Made by a program: the position numbers and the translations under genes. Below, in pieces: positions 1-15,400 of a DNA stretch of 64,000 bases; the first letter of the stretch is position 1, and each line of letters begins with the position of its first letter. Source of the stretch: Piezodorus guildinii (Eukaryota > Arthropoda > Insecta > Hemiptera > Pentatomidae); assembly GCA_023052935.1 (NCBI GenBank), contig CM041292.1:87093169-87157168 (forward strand). Reading direction: 5' to 3'. The notes under the pieces were generated by a model that was not told the DNA's origin, searched no databases, and was given only the letters and a program-made list of their open reading frames with translations.

Positions 1-3000
1 TTTTATTAAACTCAGTAAGTTTTACCACAAATCAAAAATTCTATTTACCACTAATTAAATAAAAAAATTAGCGACTTTAATTCTACCATTATATTGCCAG
101 TTTCATAAATTTTCAGTTACAACATTTTGGCATCTCACTGATTATAATTGAGGTTATTTTTATTTTTATCCTGTAAATATATATCTTTAAAAAATAAACT
201 TATAATGTGATAGAACATTCAGGAATATGTGAAGCCAATTTTTTCCAATGCTTTTGAAATTAGGTTGTGCTTGTAATTTAAGAATAGTAACTTAAATGAC
301 TATTATGCAGGAATAAAAGTTATGTTATTTTTTTATGAATTTATGTGATGTAGAAAATATGTTGGTGATGTTTAGTGCTGCCTACTAACGTTAATCTGTA
401 TTTTATGTTATTATGCTTTATGTTGACCTCATTTCATTAATATTTTAACATGTTAGCTTTTATTGACACACTTAACTCAGGGGTTTTTGCATTTAGGGAA
501 TGTTGAATTAATTTTGTTATAAATATTAAAAATTGTATACTTATTTATTTATTTATAGGATATATAAAATTGTCTCGGATTGTTTTTTGGAAAGTTTATT
601 TTAATATATTGATTATATTTTACTTGTATTTTGTTCATTTATCCCCTATTTCCAGAAATATTTAATTTATAAATATAAAATATTTGTTTGGCTGAATGTT
701 TGCATGTGAAAAATAATGTGCAGGGCTGTTCACCATATACTTGCATATTAAATTTTGGGTTTTATAATATCTGTGTATATCCAGGATGCATCTCTATGGT
801 TGAATACCTCAGGGAAAATTTTCCCTCTCTTCAAACAAAATATCCACTGAGAAAAATAAAGTAATAACTAGTATCAATACTTTTCAATAATGAACCTTTG
901 TAATCGACCAAAAAATAAAAAAAATTATCACCTCTCTAAATTTGAGGGCTTACATTTCAAGATAGGTAGAACCTGAAAAATGAATACAAAAAAATCCGTT
1001 TGTCCACCATCCTCTGTATGTGGTACAATGCGGCTTTTCTCCGAAATTACTGGACCAATTTTTTTGAAATTTGGCACAAAAATACCATGGCATCCAATGA
1101 TATGTTTTCATATTGGTTAACAATCTATAAATAGCTTTATGGACAGTTATTCCCTAATATAGTTATTTGGAAATTATAAACCGCAATGTGATAATTTGCA
1201 GCGTTTTTTATAATCAATTAGGAGGGTTAGGTATAAAGTAACGGAATATAAACTAAAAGAAAAAATAAAACATGATTTTATTTACATATCTTACAATTAA
1301 AATATTTAATAATCTACGTATATTGTATACAAATACATATCTTACAAATTTAAAATATATATAAATTACATAATGTTCTTTATTAAAAATCATATTGATT
1401 TCTCATTGAGCAAAATTTTGGTGACTTCTAGAGTAATTAATATAATATATTATAGGTATAGATGGGATCCGTTCAGATATTCATACGGGGATATTTACAG
1501 TTGTCTGGAAGTGGTTTACAACAAAGAGATATATTTTTATACTTCAAATTTATCTCTATAAAAGAGGTCACTGACGAACACTTTAAATAAAACAATAGAA
1601 CAGTGTGAATGACTGGATTAGTTGGAATAAAGATGAATCATACGTAAACATGTATTAATGGAACTATAAAAAGTGGCTACACATTAACAAAAACATTAAA
1701 TAACTGAATTTGAACTCCCTTTTTTTTTTCTTTCTTTTTTTTTTTTAAATGCAGACATTTTATATATGTTAGAAATTACTAATTAAAAAAAATGTTTATT
1801 TCCTTTGTTTTAATAAAATAATTATAGAATATACATATCATGATTTAAAAATAAACAAAATAGAAGTTATCAATATTTTTTACACTGTTTTATTCAAGAA
1901 TATCTTAAAAACTTTGACCACTAAGTTTATACTGAACAACATTTTTTATTACATAGAAGAGCCAAACTGCCGTTTTCTACACTCATGATCAAATTAAATA
2001 ATTAAATTTTGATTTACCATTTGCGCAGCAGAATTCCACCTATTTCAACTACTATAATCACTCCACACAACTTGTTCCATGTTACATTTATCATGGAGTG
2101 GATGGACTAGAATGCTCATCAGTGACCCTTTTAAAGAAATATGTTTTAAGATGATGTTTTCAAAATTTTATCTAACTCTAATGATCAATCTTAGATTCTA
2201 TATCCAAGTATAGATAAAAGTACATTAGTGTATCATAACACCAGCTGGTTTATAAAATAATCTGGTGTTCAGTATATAAACACTTTTCTGATTGATTGCC
2301 AGATATTCAGTAAATAGGAACTATTATTTAAAAACAAACCTCTGAAGCAAAATATATTTCATGGTAAACCCATAAAACTGTTTATCTTATTAAAACAGTC
2401 TTATTAACTTTACAGATGAATTTAGTGCAAACTATGCATTTGTAGTAAATTTATTAAAATAACTTTTTCATAATTAATTGCTCATGTTATAAGACTAGAG
2501 TTATTTAAAAGTTATCTTTTCTCTTACATTATCTACTCATATGATTTTATACAATACAATTTTAGTAAGAGTAGATTTCAGAAAACTACTCTGAATATAT
2601 AATGAAAGAGAAACGTTAACATTTCGGAACAATATCGCTGTAAAAAAATGCAATCAACTTCAAGAAATTAAAAAAAAAAAAAAAATCAGAATATTGTACA
2701 GCATGTCATTTTATCATGTTATTCTCCTATTTCTATGTTTTTTAAAAAGAAAAAAAAATGTTATCAAACTTGTTTTAATTGACACATTTAGCTTTAAAAA
2801 TTAAAACTTTTCTTTTCCTAAAATAAATATTATTTAGTTATATATTTTTCATTTATGATGGTAACTCTTCATTCACCTCTTCATTTTCTATGATCCCTAG
2901 AAAAGATATCAATACAAACAAACAACAAATAATTAGTTATAAAATATTATGCATTTAATTTTGTAACACTATAATACATATGCATAAAAATCTGGAATGA

Positions 3001-6000
3001 AAGGAGCACACCACAAATTCTTGTGTTTTTTTTTAATAGTACGACTGTTTTCTCATCAATGAGCATTCAAGTATTATGCTGTGGAATATGAAAATCATAC
3101 TTTTTGAGTTGTGCCACCTTCATTCTAGATGTGCGGTAAATAGAATTAAAATTTTTGTTTTACTTAATCAGATTTTATTTTTACTTTTTTTATTATGCAT
3201 CTTCAATTATTGTATTTATAACATAAAGAATATGATTATAAGAATTCTGTATTCAATATTTAAATTTATTTTATAAATTAATATGACTTATTTCATATTT
3301 ATTCAATTTATGCTTTATAAAACATGAATTAATGCTCTCTAATTAAGAATGTTTATAATAATATATAATAGAAATATTATTTTTTGTGATAAAAGAGAAT
3401 GATGAGATATACCGTTGAATATTTAAAAAGTAAAAGTTTAATAATAATTAGCCATTATTAAAACAATAATCATTGTTTCATATTGTAAAATAGGTACATT
3501 ACAAAAACTACAAGATACATGTATATAATTAAACTTAGGGACTAAATAACATTTAAGCCAACTATTAAACAAATTTATAATAAAACTGAAATATGCTTAC
3601 ATTACTCATTGAACACAACTATTTCACGATTACTAAGTAATCAATTTGAGCTATTTCCACAGTAAAAACCCATTTAGTATAATTTTAACAGAAAGAGCGA
3701 CTAATTTTTATTTCAAAGACACTACGAAAAAATGAATTGATTTTGTTAAAAACGTGGGCAAAAATAAGTCAATTGCCCACTAAATAAAAAAGTTTCTTTT
3801 TTCTTCTGTTTCCAATTAATCTAAAATGACCAGACATTCCACACTTTGATAATCCAAAATTTTTCTGGAAATAGTCTGTCCCACACCAAAATTTATAAAA
3901 ATAAAACGTTTTTTCCCCTCATACAGTAAAACGTCTTTTCTCATTATAATATTATTACATCTTAACTTCATCTTGAATCAGTAGATATGATTTTCTAAAA
4001 AAATTGTGCAGTTTTCATTTTCGTTTTTCTCCCTTTAAATAATATGTTAATTACTGATCTCTAAAAATTTGAAGCATCTGATGTATTTTAATGAGCAATA
4101 TGTGTAAAAATAAGTAATGTTTGAAGGATATACTTAAAAAACATACATATGTAGTAGAAATACTCATGCAAAAATAAAATAGAATATTGAAACCCAATAA
4201 AACTATATTATTCTGAAATATTAGAACATAGATCTTTATTTACATTTTGATTTACTGAAATACAAACAGAGTTTCCTATTGAGTTGTAAAATAAGTTTGT
4301 AGCGTATTTTACTGGTGATTTCAATAAAAACTTCAGATTCTTACAAACATTTTTAATCAATTATATATGATCCAGTTTGATCTATTACATGTTGCCATAT
4401 TTCAGGTAAATTTGGTCATCATCAACAGTTGAAGGACATTAAGTGACAAAAACGAATTTTTTTTCTCTTCCGTTTTGAGCAAGCAAACTTAAAGATGAAG
4501 GATCTCCGTTGAAATCAATGCATAAAAGCACTTTTCGCTAATCCTTTTTTACAATATGTGGACATTATTGACCAACTTGACATGATTTTAAAAACACAGA
4601 GAGGATTAAATTGAAATATTGAAAAACCCTACAAACTTATTTCACAACCCAATATAAAGAAAAAAATACATGTAAATAATAATTTATTTTAAGAAAATGT
4701 CATATAATTGAAAGATTGCCCATGCAAAAAGCAAAATTACATAAAGAAATAAATTAACTGCTAAAACATATTGTATATTGTTCGAAAATAAATTGTCAAG
4801 AAAAGCTTGTTACATGCTTAGCACAAGAATGAATTTTATATTACATTTGATCACACAAATATAAGAATGATAAATAAGAAATTTGAAAAATAATTAATGC
4901 AAAATCATTCCAGGCTTAATTACAATTATTAAATAAACATATAAATAAAAACCAAAATCATGCAGTGGATTTATTTGTCAAAAAGTAAAAAGAAAAAGTT
5001 TTCCAAATGCAGATTTTATATTAAACTCTACTTCATTTCACTTCTCTAATATTATTGGTGTTTCATGCTTTTTGCCTTCCTATAGTACCTGGGAAATGTA
5101 GAATAAAAAATTTTTGAAAATAAATTTTCTATTGATTCCATGAAATCATTCTGAAGTATAGAACTGTATTGCTATGGCAGTAATTGAATCCCTGCCAAAC
5201 AGATAATGCAGTTAAAATAAGTTAATCAATGACAAATAAACACAAATATTTTTTAATATCAACTATCAATTTTTTTTCTGTACTGAATTATAATTGAGGT
5301 ATTTAACATCACAAGAATATAAAAATTGTATAAAATTATTGAAGATATGATATGTTGAAAGTTTTATATTTACTTAATACTAGAAGTTTAATTTTATACT
5401 AGAAATACATGTTATTTAAGGATGTGAGAAACCATCCTAAAAATAAGTGATAATGATATCAAAGAATGAATGGTTTTTAAAATCAAGATAATCACAGCAC
5501 CTATCATTAATATGTATCCTACTATTATTCCTGTCCATTTTGATCATTGATTACTAACAAAAGGGTTTCCTGAAAGTAATTAAATAATCAAAGAAATATG
5601 ACAAAACAGATAGGTCCAAAGAAATTAAAAAAGTTTAAAATTTTTTTTAAACACTGATCGGTACAGCCTAAAAGGTAAAATTACTGGCAGAATCCGTTGA
5701 TTCTGTAACAAGCATTAGTTTTCTAAAGGATGTTAAATATGAAGGTCAGTCATGTATAATTAATTTTCTACCCCTTCAATTTCAGTCTTCCAAATTCTCT
5801 TTACAGTATATCCCAACATACAAAACAACACCTACATTTTCGGTCAACACACTACAAATTACAGGACTGAAGTTCTAATAATATATAATGCCTACAATAA
5901 CAAACAAAAATCAATTTAAAACACAAAAGTTTTCTTCTGACTTTAGTAAATTTTAAACAAAGACATCAGCCTTTAAATGAAAATGATGTGTTAGCTAACC

Positions 6001-6234
6001 AGCTATTTTAAATTATTTAGTACTAGGTTACTGTTATCATCCTATAGGAAGCCAAATAAAGGAACCAAACATTATAAATGCTACCACAAATACTTTTTAC
6101 AACTAACAAATTAAACTAAAAATATAAGCATTTCTAGAAATCATTAGGAATGTGTCAATAAGAAAATAAAATTAGAATATAAATAATAGAAGAACAGTAA
6201 AAAGAGACATATCCAAGCAGAGTGAGGAAGACAA
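1..6234. other. AT-rich non-coding DNA downstream of the MFSD11 gene
   Basis: No ORF here looks like a protein family, and the short ORFs have AT-rich low-complexity composition. The part nearest 6234 must include the 3' untranslated region of the minus-strand MFSD11 gene. No poly(A) signal was found close to the stop codon; one candidate, AATAAA on the minus strand, is near 4970-4975, which would give a 3' UTR of about 1.2 kb. The only repeat recognised is at about 870-1220. Confidence 0.5.
870..1220 (+). repeat. Dispersed repeat D1, copy 1
   Basis: This stretch matches 52020-52960 on the same strand. Shared blocks include AATGAACCTTTGTAAT, the segment around AATCCGTTTGTCC, ACTGGACCAATTTTTTTGAA with small changes, and a later block around TATTTGGAAATTATAAA followed by TGCAGCGTTTTTTA. 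The other copy carries extra sequence between the two halves. No coding capacity or terminal inverted repeat was seen, so its class is unknown. Confidence 0.65.
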
Positions 6235-6402
6235 TTATTTGCTCTCACTGTCTGAGTCCGAGCTGTTATCTTTTCTCCTGACTATCCTCTCAGTCAGACA
6301 AAATGTTACAGTACCCAAAACAGCAGTCGCAATTAATATACCAAGTTGAATATAAAGTCCTAAAGCGTTACTGTAGAAAAATGCTGCTGCAGCAGCAATG
6401 CT
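6235..6402 (-). CDS. MFSD11: MFSD11 last coding exon with stop codon
   Basis: The acceptor is GATTGATTTCAG. It starts SIAAAAAFFYSNALGLYIQL and holds the last membrane helix. It ends in a basic then serine/aspartate-rich tail (RRKDNSSDSDSESK) before TAA at 6235-6237. Confidence 0.93.
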   Translation of the reverse strand, partial: SIAAAAAFFYSNALGLYIQLGILIATAVLGTVTFCLTERIVRRKDNSSDSDSESK

Positions 6403-9400
6403 CTGAAATCAATCAAAATCATATTAATACTCCTGAAACTTTAATTGAAATACATGATGTATTGAAAACAAAATTGTTTGTTAAAATTTTTAAAATAAGA
6501 TCTTTCAAACATAAGATATTTCATTACAAATTCATAAATAACTCTTTTGCCATTAAAAAATTAATTTTATATTGAAAATTTTTGTCATTGCTAAATACTT
6601 TTGTAGATAGCAAATCACTTTATTCAAAGGATAAATGTATTTCTATTATTACAAATAGTAAATAATTATATAATTGTATAATAAAAATATTATGATTGAA
6701 AAAATAGCAAAGAAAGATCTCTCAATGTTAACTGTAGTTTATTTTTCCTGTTACTGTTATATTACTTTTCTTACCAGATGGGTCAAGATTTTTTTCTAAT
6801 TTTCAAAATTTTACATTTTGATCCATTCTTAGTTATTTTGAATTAATTTAGATTATGAACACTTAAAAGTTAGGTAGGCTATTAGAGGCGAATAAGATAT
6901 TTTATAGAGACAAAGATATTTTCTAAAGGTATAATGCTTAACTTATACTATAACATAATATTGGCTGGACCAACAAAATATCAAACAATTCATACGTATA
7001 TATACTGATTATGCCAGTCACAGGTTGAAAATTTCATTGTATTTTCAGCAAATACTTTTCACTGCTCAGCACAATTATATGTGAATGACTAAGTAGATAT
7101 GTTATAAGTAACAGAGATTATGTTATTTGAATAATCAGACAACACCCATTTCTTAGTTTGAAAAAGTAATACACTTTTTAAATTAATTTTGAAAGAACTT
7201 AATTCAACATATATGTTTTCTATTTTTATTCACACTTTGGAACTATTGAGACATGACACATAATGTTTCTAAAGATGTATACTTAATTTTATCAGGAAAT
7301 AATCTAAAAGTTGATTGTTATAATCAGTATATTAAATTATACCAAGAGTAGTCCTATATAAGGTATATAACTAGCTTTACCTGAACAAATTTGAAGACTG
7401 CAAAAGCAGGTGCACTTTCTTCAGAAAATATTGTTCCAATAGCAGCATAAATTTGAGTGTTGAAGCAGCTATCTCCAAAACCCAGAAGAAAACTGCATGC
7501 AATTGCTAAATAACCACTGTAAATAATAAATGTTATTCAAGATTAATATATTTAACTCTTAGAACCTCCAAATTGAAGAGTTAAAGTATTAAATGAACAA
7601 TAAGATGAATATGTATCAGATTCATGTAAATCGTTGAAAACAGTTATATAAGTTTTAAATATATCTATCAGACCATTGAAGCTTTAATTGAATAAATGAA
7701 TGAAAATAATTTTTATTATAGGACATTTTTCCCCTAAGAATAGAGAACATTGAAAGGTCCAGTTTATCTGGCATTATTTGGATAGATAATTACATAGACA
7801 GCTAATAACTATGAAATATATAAAATTAAAATAAGTAAAAGATATAAATGAAACAGATGAACACTTAATGAATTCAGTATCACATAATTAAGTTAGAACA
7901 GTTTACATGTATGCAGAAGGTTGATCTTTTAGGAGGTAAAAGGAAGCAGTTCTGTGATAGAGTAGCTTGAGACCTTATGTGTTAGGATGTATATGGAAGA
8001 GCAAGGAGTAAGGAGGTAAAATATATTGGTAGGGTTTTTGGCTCGCAAGGATTGGAATAGGAAGATACCTAGTAGGAATTTTCTTCGGGAAACAGGATAA
8101 AACTACTCTTGAACAGAATACCAGTAAGAAATATGTGATAGTCAGGGGAGGAGGTAAATAAATCTTAAAAATCTATTCATTAATCTCTTTAGCCTCTCAT
8201 TTTCCCCAGAGAGTCCTCTAAAAAAAAGGAATCTATAGTCAATGTGGGGTAGTATTAAAGAGTTCATTAAGGAATGAAGGGCACTTCTACAAAGATTTAC
8301 AGAAATATAGAAGCTGTTTGAGGATAGAAATAGATTTTCTAGTGATTTGGGAAATATGGTTAGGGATGGTTAAGTTTTGCATAATTGCGTATCATTGCAC
8401 TTTAAATAATCAGATTAAATTAGCTGATATTCCATTAAAAGAAAAGAAAGTCCCAGTAAAACTTTAGTAAATAATTTATATACAGAAGGAAGACAAACAC
8501 TGAAGATTTTTTTAAAGTTAGACGGATTTCACTTTATTTTTCTCACAAAAACTTAATAACGAAAAAAAATGGATGATATCAGATATAATATCTGTGGCGG
8601 TCGTGAAAAACTGGATAACTCGAGTTATATCAAAAATGAGTTAACTCCACGTATCGCTCCCTCAGACCCTCTCCCACGTCGTGTTAAATTGGTCAAAGAA
8701 CTTTTAAGTGGAAAGAAAGCTGTATGTTATAACTCTATTTTGGGTATTACATTTAGTTTAAGTCGCTCACCTGTAAAATGAAAATTTTTGACTTAACCAC
8801 TTATTCACGACCACCACAGATATATAAGGTGTTATAATTAAGTTTACTTACACACTGAATCATTTCTTGAATGTTATTATGGAATGAAAATTTTTTGGGG
8901 ATCGTTAATCATAAAGGTCCTGAAAATTTAATTCTGTCATACATTTGAACACAATGTATCTAATCTAAAAGCTTCACACACTATGCTGCAAATGTAAATC
9001 TTCAAATGACAGCAGATATACATATAAGAAGAGCACAATAACTCAATCGTGTCCTAGGCTACCTTGACAGCTTAAACCAAATGAAAATGTGAGAGCACTT
9101 GTCAATTTTGAACCCAACTTATTTCTGGTTTTGCTATAGGTTGATGCTCTTTTAAGTAAAAAAAGCCTGTGACTCTGTATCTTCTTGATACAGGAAAATA
9201 TTTTGCTAATAATTGTAATAGCAGATCATCTACCATTCAAGATTATGATCGATCTAATCCTCCCCACTAATCTTAGTTGTTCTTTAGAATCTGATGTGAC
9301 TCCTTTTTTATATCTTTGCTCTTTATCCATTCCTGCTTATTCCTGATGATTTGAAAATGAATTTTCCTATCAAATATTAGTGAGGCTTTCTTACTTTTAG

Positions 9401-12400
9401 TTTTAAATAGTACTCACATCTCAGAACCATTAACGAGCATTGCTGCGGCTATATCTTGGTCAAGATAATACAAATGACATTTAGACTAAACATGATAGTT
9501 AACTGTGATTAGTTAAAATATTTCTTGATTTGATTTCAGCAGATACCGAGTCATCTTTAGGTCTGAAAATTCTAGAAAAGCTCTCATTGACTGGGATATA
9601 GACTTACTTGCTAGTAATGATTGCATTGTCAGTTGTATCTTGTAAAGGAGAAGAATCAGGAAGGTTAAGAAAAATACAAAAGTAAGTGGCAATGTGAACG
9701 ACGAATCCCAGAAGTACTATGGGATCTCTTCCAAATCTGGCTGTCTTAAAACTGAGAAGTCCAAACAAAAGACCACCTAGAAAATCAAATTAATAAGTAA
9801 GATAAAATAATAACATAAAAGTAAAAGTATGTTTAATATAAGTAAATGGTTACCAGCAATTTCACCAACTCCAACTAGAATACCAGAGAGGCCAACTAAC
9901 TGTTTTGGATTGTCACTGATATTGAGGGTTGCTCCAATACATGAGCTGTAGACACCACTAAAGAAAGAAAGTTCCAGACCTAGAAAAAATTATTAGAAGG
10001 TTGTAAATATATTAAAATTATATATATTTATACACATAGATATACCATATTAGTATTTATTTGGGGTTTAGTCTCCTATTTTATCCAGTAATGGAAAACA
10101 GAAGAACATATTAATCAACCTATTCTAACCAGAGTGGATAGGTCAAGATTTATTCTGTGGGATCACCGTAAAATAGATTTCAACCCACTCAGGCTAGATT
10201 CAAATTTTTAGTTTACTGCACTTTAGCTGACTCAATCTTTCATGACCTCTAATGTACATATATTAGTGAAAACATAAGAATAGTGATAAATAATAATGAA
10301 GATATACTTATATTCTAAATCCTTTCCATCCCCCAGGTTTTAATGTATTTTCCACAGGAGCCTTTTTTCATGTGTATGGATTTACTCTCACAATTTGAAG
10401 AAACTTCTGTTGACCAGCATTATTCTTCTTCTAATCTGAGCTGCCATGCCATTATTCTTGTTCACCTGTGAGCCAAGATAGACTAATTCATCAACCTTTT
10501 TAAAGTGGTATGATCCTATTGTGATCCATTCCTTCTGGTCAACCGTTTGGCCTGACACCACGAATTTGGTCTTTTCTTAATTTATTTGTAGGCTAAGTCT
10601 CTTTGCTGAGGCCTCTAGGGCCACAAATGCATCCTTGGTCACCTGAAAGGATCATACCACAATGCCAATGTCATCGACATAGGCCAGGATCAGAGCAGTT
10701 CTATTGAAGATAGTGCCAGTAATCTGTATGCTGGACTCTCAAAACACCTTTTCCAATGCAAGATTGAAGAGGAGACATGCTAAGGCAACACCCTGTCTCA
10801 CCCCTCTTCTGGGAACAAATGCTTCTGAGAGTCTTCCTTGGACACCAACCAGACATTCAACAGCTACAATTTTCAGTTTTGTGAGTTGGATAAGCTTCCT
10901 TGGGATATTGAGCTCTTCCATTGCCTTGTATAATGCCAATCTATTGAGACTATTATAAGCTGCTTTAAAGTCTTAGAACAGGTGGTATGTTTGTACTTAT
11001 ATTCCTAGCCTTTCTTGAGTATTTGCCTAGGACAGAATATTTGATCTGTGGTAGATTTAAAGCCCCAAAAGCTGCACTGATATGGACCAATCTTACGTTC
11101 TGCATGATGTCTCAACTTCTAGAAGATGATATTAGATAAGAAAGAAGGAAAGAAAATTTATTTATTTACATAATATTTACAATGTACACTAAATACAAAT
11201 ATGTTTGGTTTCATGAATTCAGTGGACCTTTTTTCATGATAACGGAGTTTCAATTGTCCTTTGAATTTACTAATGATCATACAATATTTTGTTTAAAACA
11301 GTAGGAAAAGTAACACGTGATATTAGATAAGATTTTGTAGGCACAAGACAGAAGTGAAATACCTCCATAGTTTTCACATTCCACTTGCGTATAGCACAAA
11401 AACGACAGTCTTGTACCAATCACTAGACATTACTTCCTCTTTTCATACATTATTAATGAGGTCATACACAACTTTCTTCAGCACCTTACCACCGAACTAG
11501 AAGAGCTCTGAAGGTAACCCATAATGGCCAGGTGCTTTATTATTTTTAAGATTCAAAATTGCCTCTGATATCTCTTTCTCATCAAGAGGCTCAATATTGT
11601 CCTCTGCAGATCATGGTATCTCATGATAATTAGGTTCATAGGTCTGTTCGTCACAACTTAGTACATTACTAAAATGATGACACCATCTTGCAAGTACTTG
11701 TGTCTCCTCATTTAGTGCTCCATTTTCATCATTGCAGGCACTTGACTGGGGCTTAAAATGTTTCCTGCCATTATTTCTTCTTGTAAAACTTTCAACCCTC
11801 TTTCCATTTGCCCACAATACACTCTGATGAAAACCCAAAATGGGGGTCAAAACGTTGGCAGAAAATAAATAGTTGAAACTACTTTGTTGTTTCATTCACT
11901 GACTGCCACCAGGACTAATTCCTTCCAGAAATTAATATTTTTTCTTTTAATTTTATTGGTTGTTACAATCGGAGGTCAACAATTTAGGCCTAACCCCTGG
12001 CACACAAATATAATGAGTTTTCCTTATCAGTATGTTATTTCTTGACGACCATACCTTCAATAAAGTTCTCCATCAAGAATAAAAATTACATGAATAATTC
12101 AAAATCAACAACCAAGAAAGGTGAATGCCTATTCAAGTTTGAGAGATAATCATTACATTTTACACTTCATTTTAAATAAATATAAACCTGATAATGGACT
12201 GTTTTACCTGTATAGAAGAATGTAATGCACAGTAGAGCCATTTCTTTCTGTTTCATTAGAGAAACGGCTTCAATAAATGCTTGAATAGGTCCAGAATTTC
12301 TTTGGGGTACTACAATTCCAGAGGCTGACACTGCTGGCCGCAGAAGTAACATGAAAATGCAACCTATTCCACAAAGAGCTGATAAAACAATGGTAACAAG

Positions 12401-15400
12401 TAGTCGTGTAGATCGATCAATTGTTGGCTCATTGAATGCCATATATACAAAAAAATTACCGAACAGCATACTGAAAAATAAACATGGATTAATCAATATT
12501 TCATTTTAATTCATAAGTTCCTTATGTATTAATTGTAAAAATGGATTAATTAACTCTACGGAATCCTATACTATTTGCCAAAGTTTGAAATTCTTTCTAA
12601 ACTGATTCAATCTTTAGAGCACACCTTGAAAATTCAATGACAGAGAGAAATAAAAACTTTTTTCTTCCTTTATCATACTTATTATTAATTTACTATAACA
12701 ATAGTTTTTGAGGTTTGGTAGTCCACCACATCTTAAGGACATTCCATCTTTAGCCCTGTCATCATAATTATTTAATTTAAAAGATGTGCTAAGCCATAGA
12801 AAATTAAAACAATATATTTCAATATTGCAGTACAGTAGGATCTTCATAACTCCACAAATCCATCAGATTGCCAGAATGTGTTCATGAAATGTTGAATGTA
12901 TGGAATTATTAGAAACAATAAGATTGATCAATTTATAGACAGCAAGAAGATACTTGTTTTGGAACTACATTAAAATTTTTTTATTTATTTATTGAGAGAA
13001 AATGTAATCTGCCACCTACTGGGGCAATGAGTATTACAGCTAGAAGGAATCACATAACAAACTTAGAGTAAATTAGTTGATGTTAACAAAGGGGAATAGT
13101 TCAGATGTACTGATTACAACAGATGTGATGCTCGGAAAGTATTACACTTAACTATATTTTGGGAAGTCCATAGATCTAAAGCTCACTCATTAAAACAATT
13201 TATTTGTTTCCCATGATAAGAGATATAAGACATTTGAAAATAATATATTTGAAAAAAGTAGCATGGGGTCACCCGTGATGCAGTGGCTAGCATAATAGCC
13301 TTCTATGGCCATGGTAGTAGGTTCCAACACAGAAGATAGCCCAAGATATTTAAATGTAGTAAAAAATCCTTGGTTATGTAGTTGTTTGGAGGGAACGCAA
13401 AATCGTGGACCTGAGCCTGTGCGATTTCAGGTACTTCTAATTAAAGATCCCTGTTCTACTTAAACCTGGATAGGCAAAATTTAAACTCTCACTGTAGCTT
13501 TGCCTGACTAGGACTAGCCACAGTAGCATAATAATAATAATAATAATAAAAGTTTGTTTACCGGATTTTATTAACACACTTGTATTTAGTTGTATGGCTT
13601 TCGTGTCTTCACCTAGCAGTACCAAATCATCGGCATACCCCAAAACCGGAATCTTGTCACCCATATTTAAGCCTTTCTCAGTACACATCACCTTTTCTAT
13701 GACATATTCTAAAGCTATATTAAACAAAACAGGTGAAAGGGAGTCACCCTGTTTCAAACCGGATCGCACCTCAAATCTCTCGGAGTAATTATGACCGATC
13801 CTAACTTTATGAAGTGTTTCCGACATCTCTACACACATCTCTACTAGGTTTACTAACTTTCTAGGTATTCCCTGTTCAATCATGATGTTATATAGCTTCT
13901 GACGGTCTATGGAATCATAAGCCTTTTTAAAATCGATATAGAGTTGATGGACTACACCGTTGTATTCCAGCTTCTTCTCTAATATTTGACGTAAGGAAAA
14001 TATTTGATCAATAGTCGAGCGATTCCGCCTAAAACCACATTGGTAGTCTCCGATAATTTCCTCAGCATATTCCGTGATTCGGCTAGTTAATATTGACGAG
14101 AATATTTTATAGCATACTGGGAGAAGAGAGATCCTACGATAGTTGTTACAATCTGTCCTCGGTCCTTTTTTGTGAATCGGAATAAGTATTGATTCTTTCC
14201 ATTCTTCCATTCACAGTAGCATAAAGTGACATTAAATGAATAAACAAACAAAAAGGTAGCATACAGGCCCAAAACAGTAGAGCTGTAAGCTAAAAGATTA
14301 AGTAATTTCAGGTATTTAGGTAAGAGTTTTAACATAGTTTAGGATTGAAAACAGAAAGGCTGAAGAAGGATTTGGACCTAAGACAGGTTTTGTTTGTACT
14401 GAAGTAAATCCTATACACTTGGCATACCTAAGGAGGAATTAGAATATATTATATAAATTTTTAGTAAAATGATACAAACCTGCATTGCAGTAAAGCCCAG
14501 AATACTCCAGAATTTCTAGAAATCGTAGTATCGTCAGAATTTAGAGTGAGATAGTTACCCTGGCCAGTCCAAATAATAGAAGCCCCAAGTCCAATTATAA
14601 CAGAAGCAAAGTAAAGTAGCCATGTCATTGGTTTAAAAAATGAAGCTATGAATAACCTGAAAAGAAAATATTCTTATTTAATCAGTGAATGTGAGTGAAT
14701 TGCTAAATGTTAAACAGATTATTGGCTACTCGATCCATCTTAAAAGAAATTAATAATAAACTGTTAAACTTTTTATTGCAGAGTATGTTGGCTTGGTAAA
14801 AAATGTTCTTTTGCAACTATGTTGAATCCCATTGAAAATTTTGAAAAAGAAATAGGTTCATTATGATGGAGTTTAGCCTTATTACACACGCAAAATTAAA
14901 ATAGAACTTATTTACTAGATAAGATCTGTTTTTTTGGGGGAATAGGATCAGATAATTACACAAATATCTATAAATAAATAGATATATGTGTAAACTTATT
15001 TTAATTTGGGACATTATCTTGCTATTTTTATTTTTTGTAATTTTTTTTTTCCCTCTGATTCATATTGGTTATTATCTATTTTTGCTTAGCTCAGGTAAAA
15101 TCCTCCAACTTATTGTTGTTCCAAAACATGAGCACACATTAATAATATGTTTATACTTATCTCTGTTCTATCCCAAACACACCTCCTCCTCTTATACTCC
15201 CACCATATTTCACCTAAATTATATTTATTTTAAATTTCTAGAAGTAAGAGATGGTAAATGGTATGAAAGATTACACTATTCGAAGTAAGATAACACAATT
15301 AAAAAAAAAATATTAATAAGCCAAATAATTCAAAATTTCATATGTCAAAAAATTATGATTTTACCATCTCAAGAAATATTTTCAAAATAAAATTTATTCT

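Noticed and set aside
8569..8781. 70-codon ORF as a small gene
   Set aside because: It lies inside a MITE and is not preserved in the second copy at 56044-56156.
10704..10958. Plus-strand ORF of 84 codons
   Set aside because: It is antisense to reverse transcriptase motifs on the minus strand.
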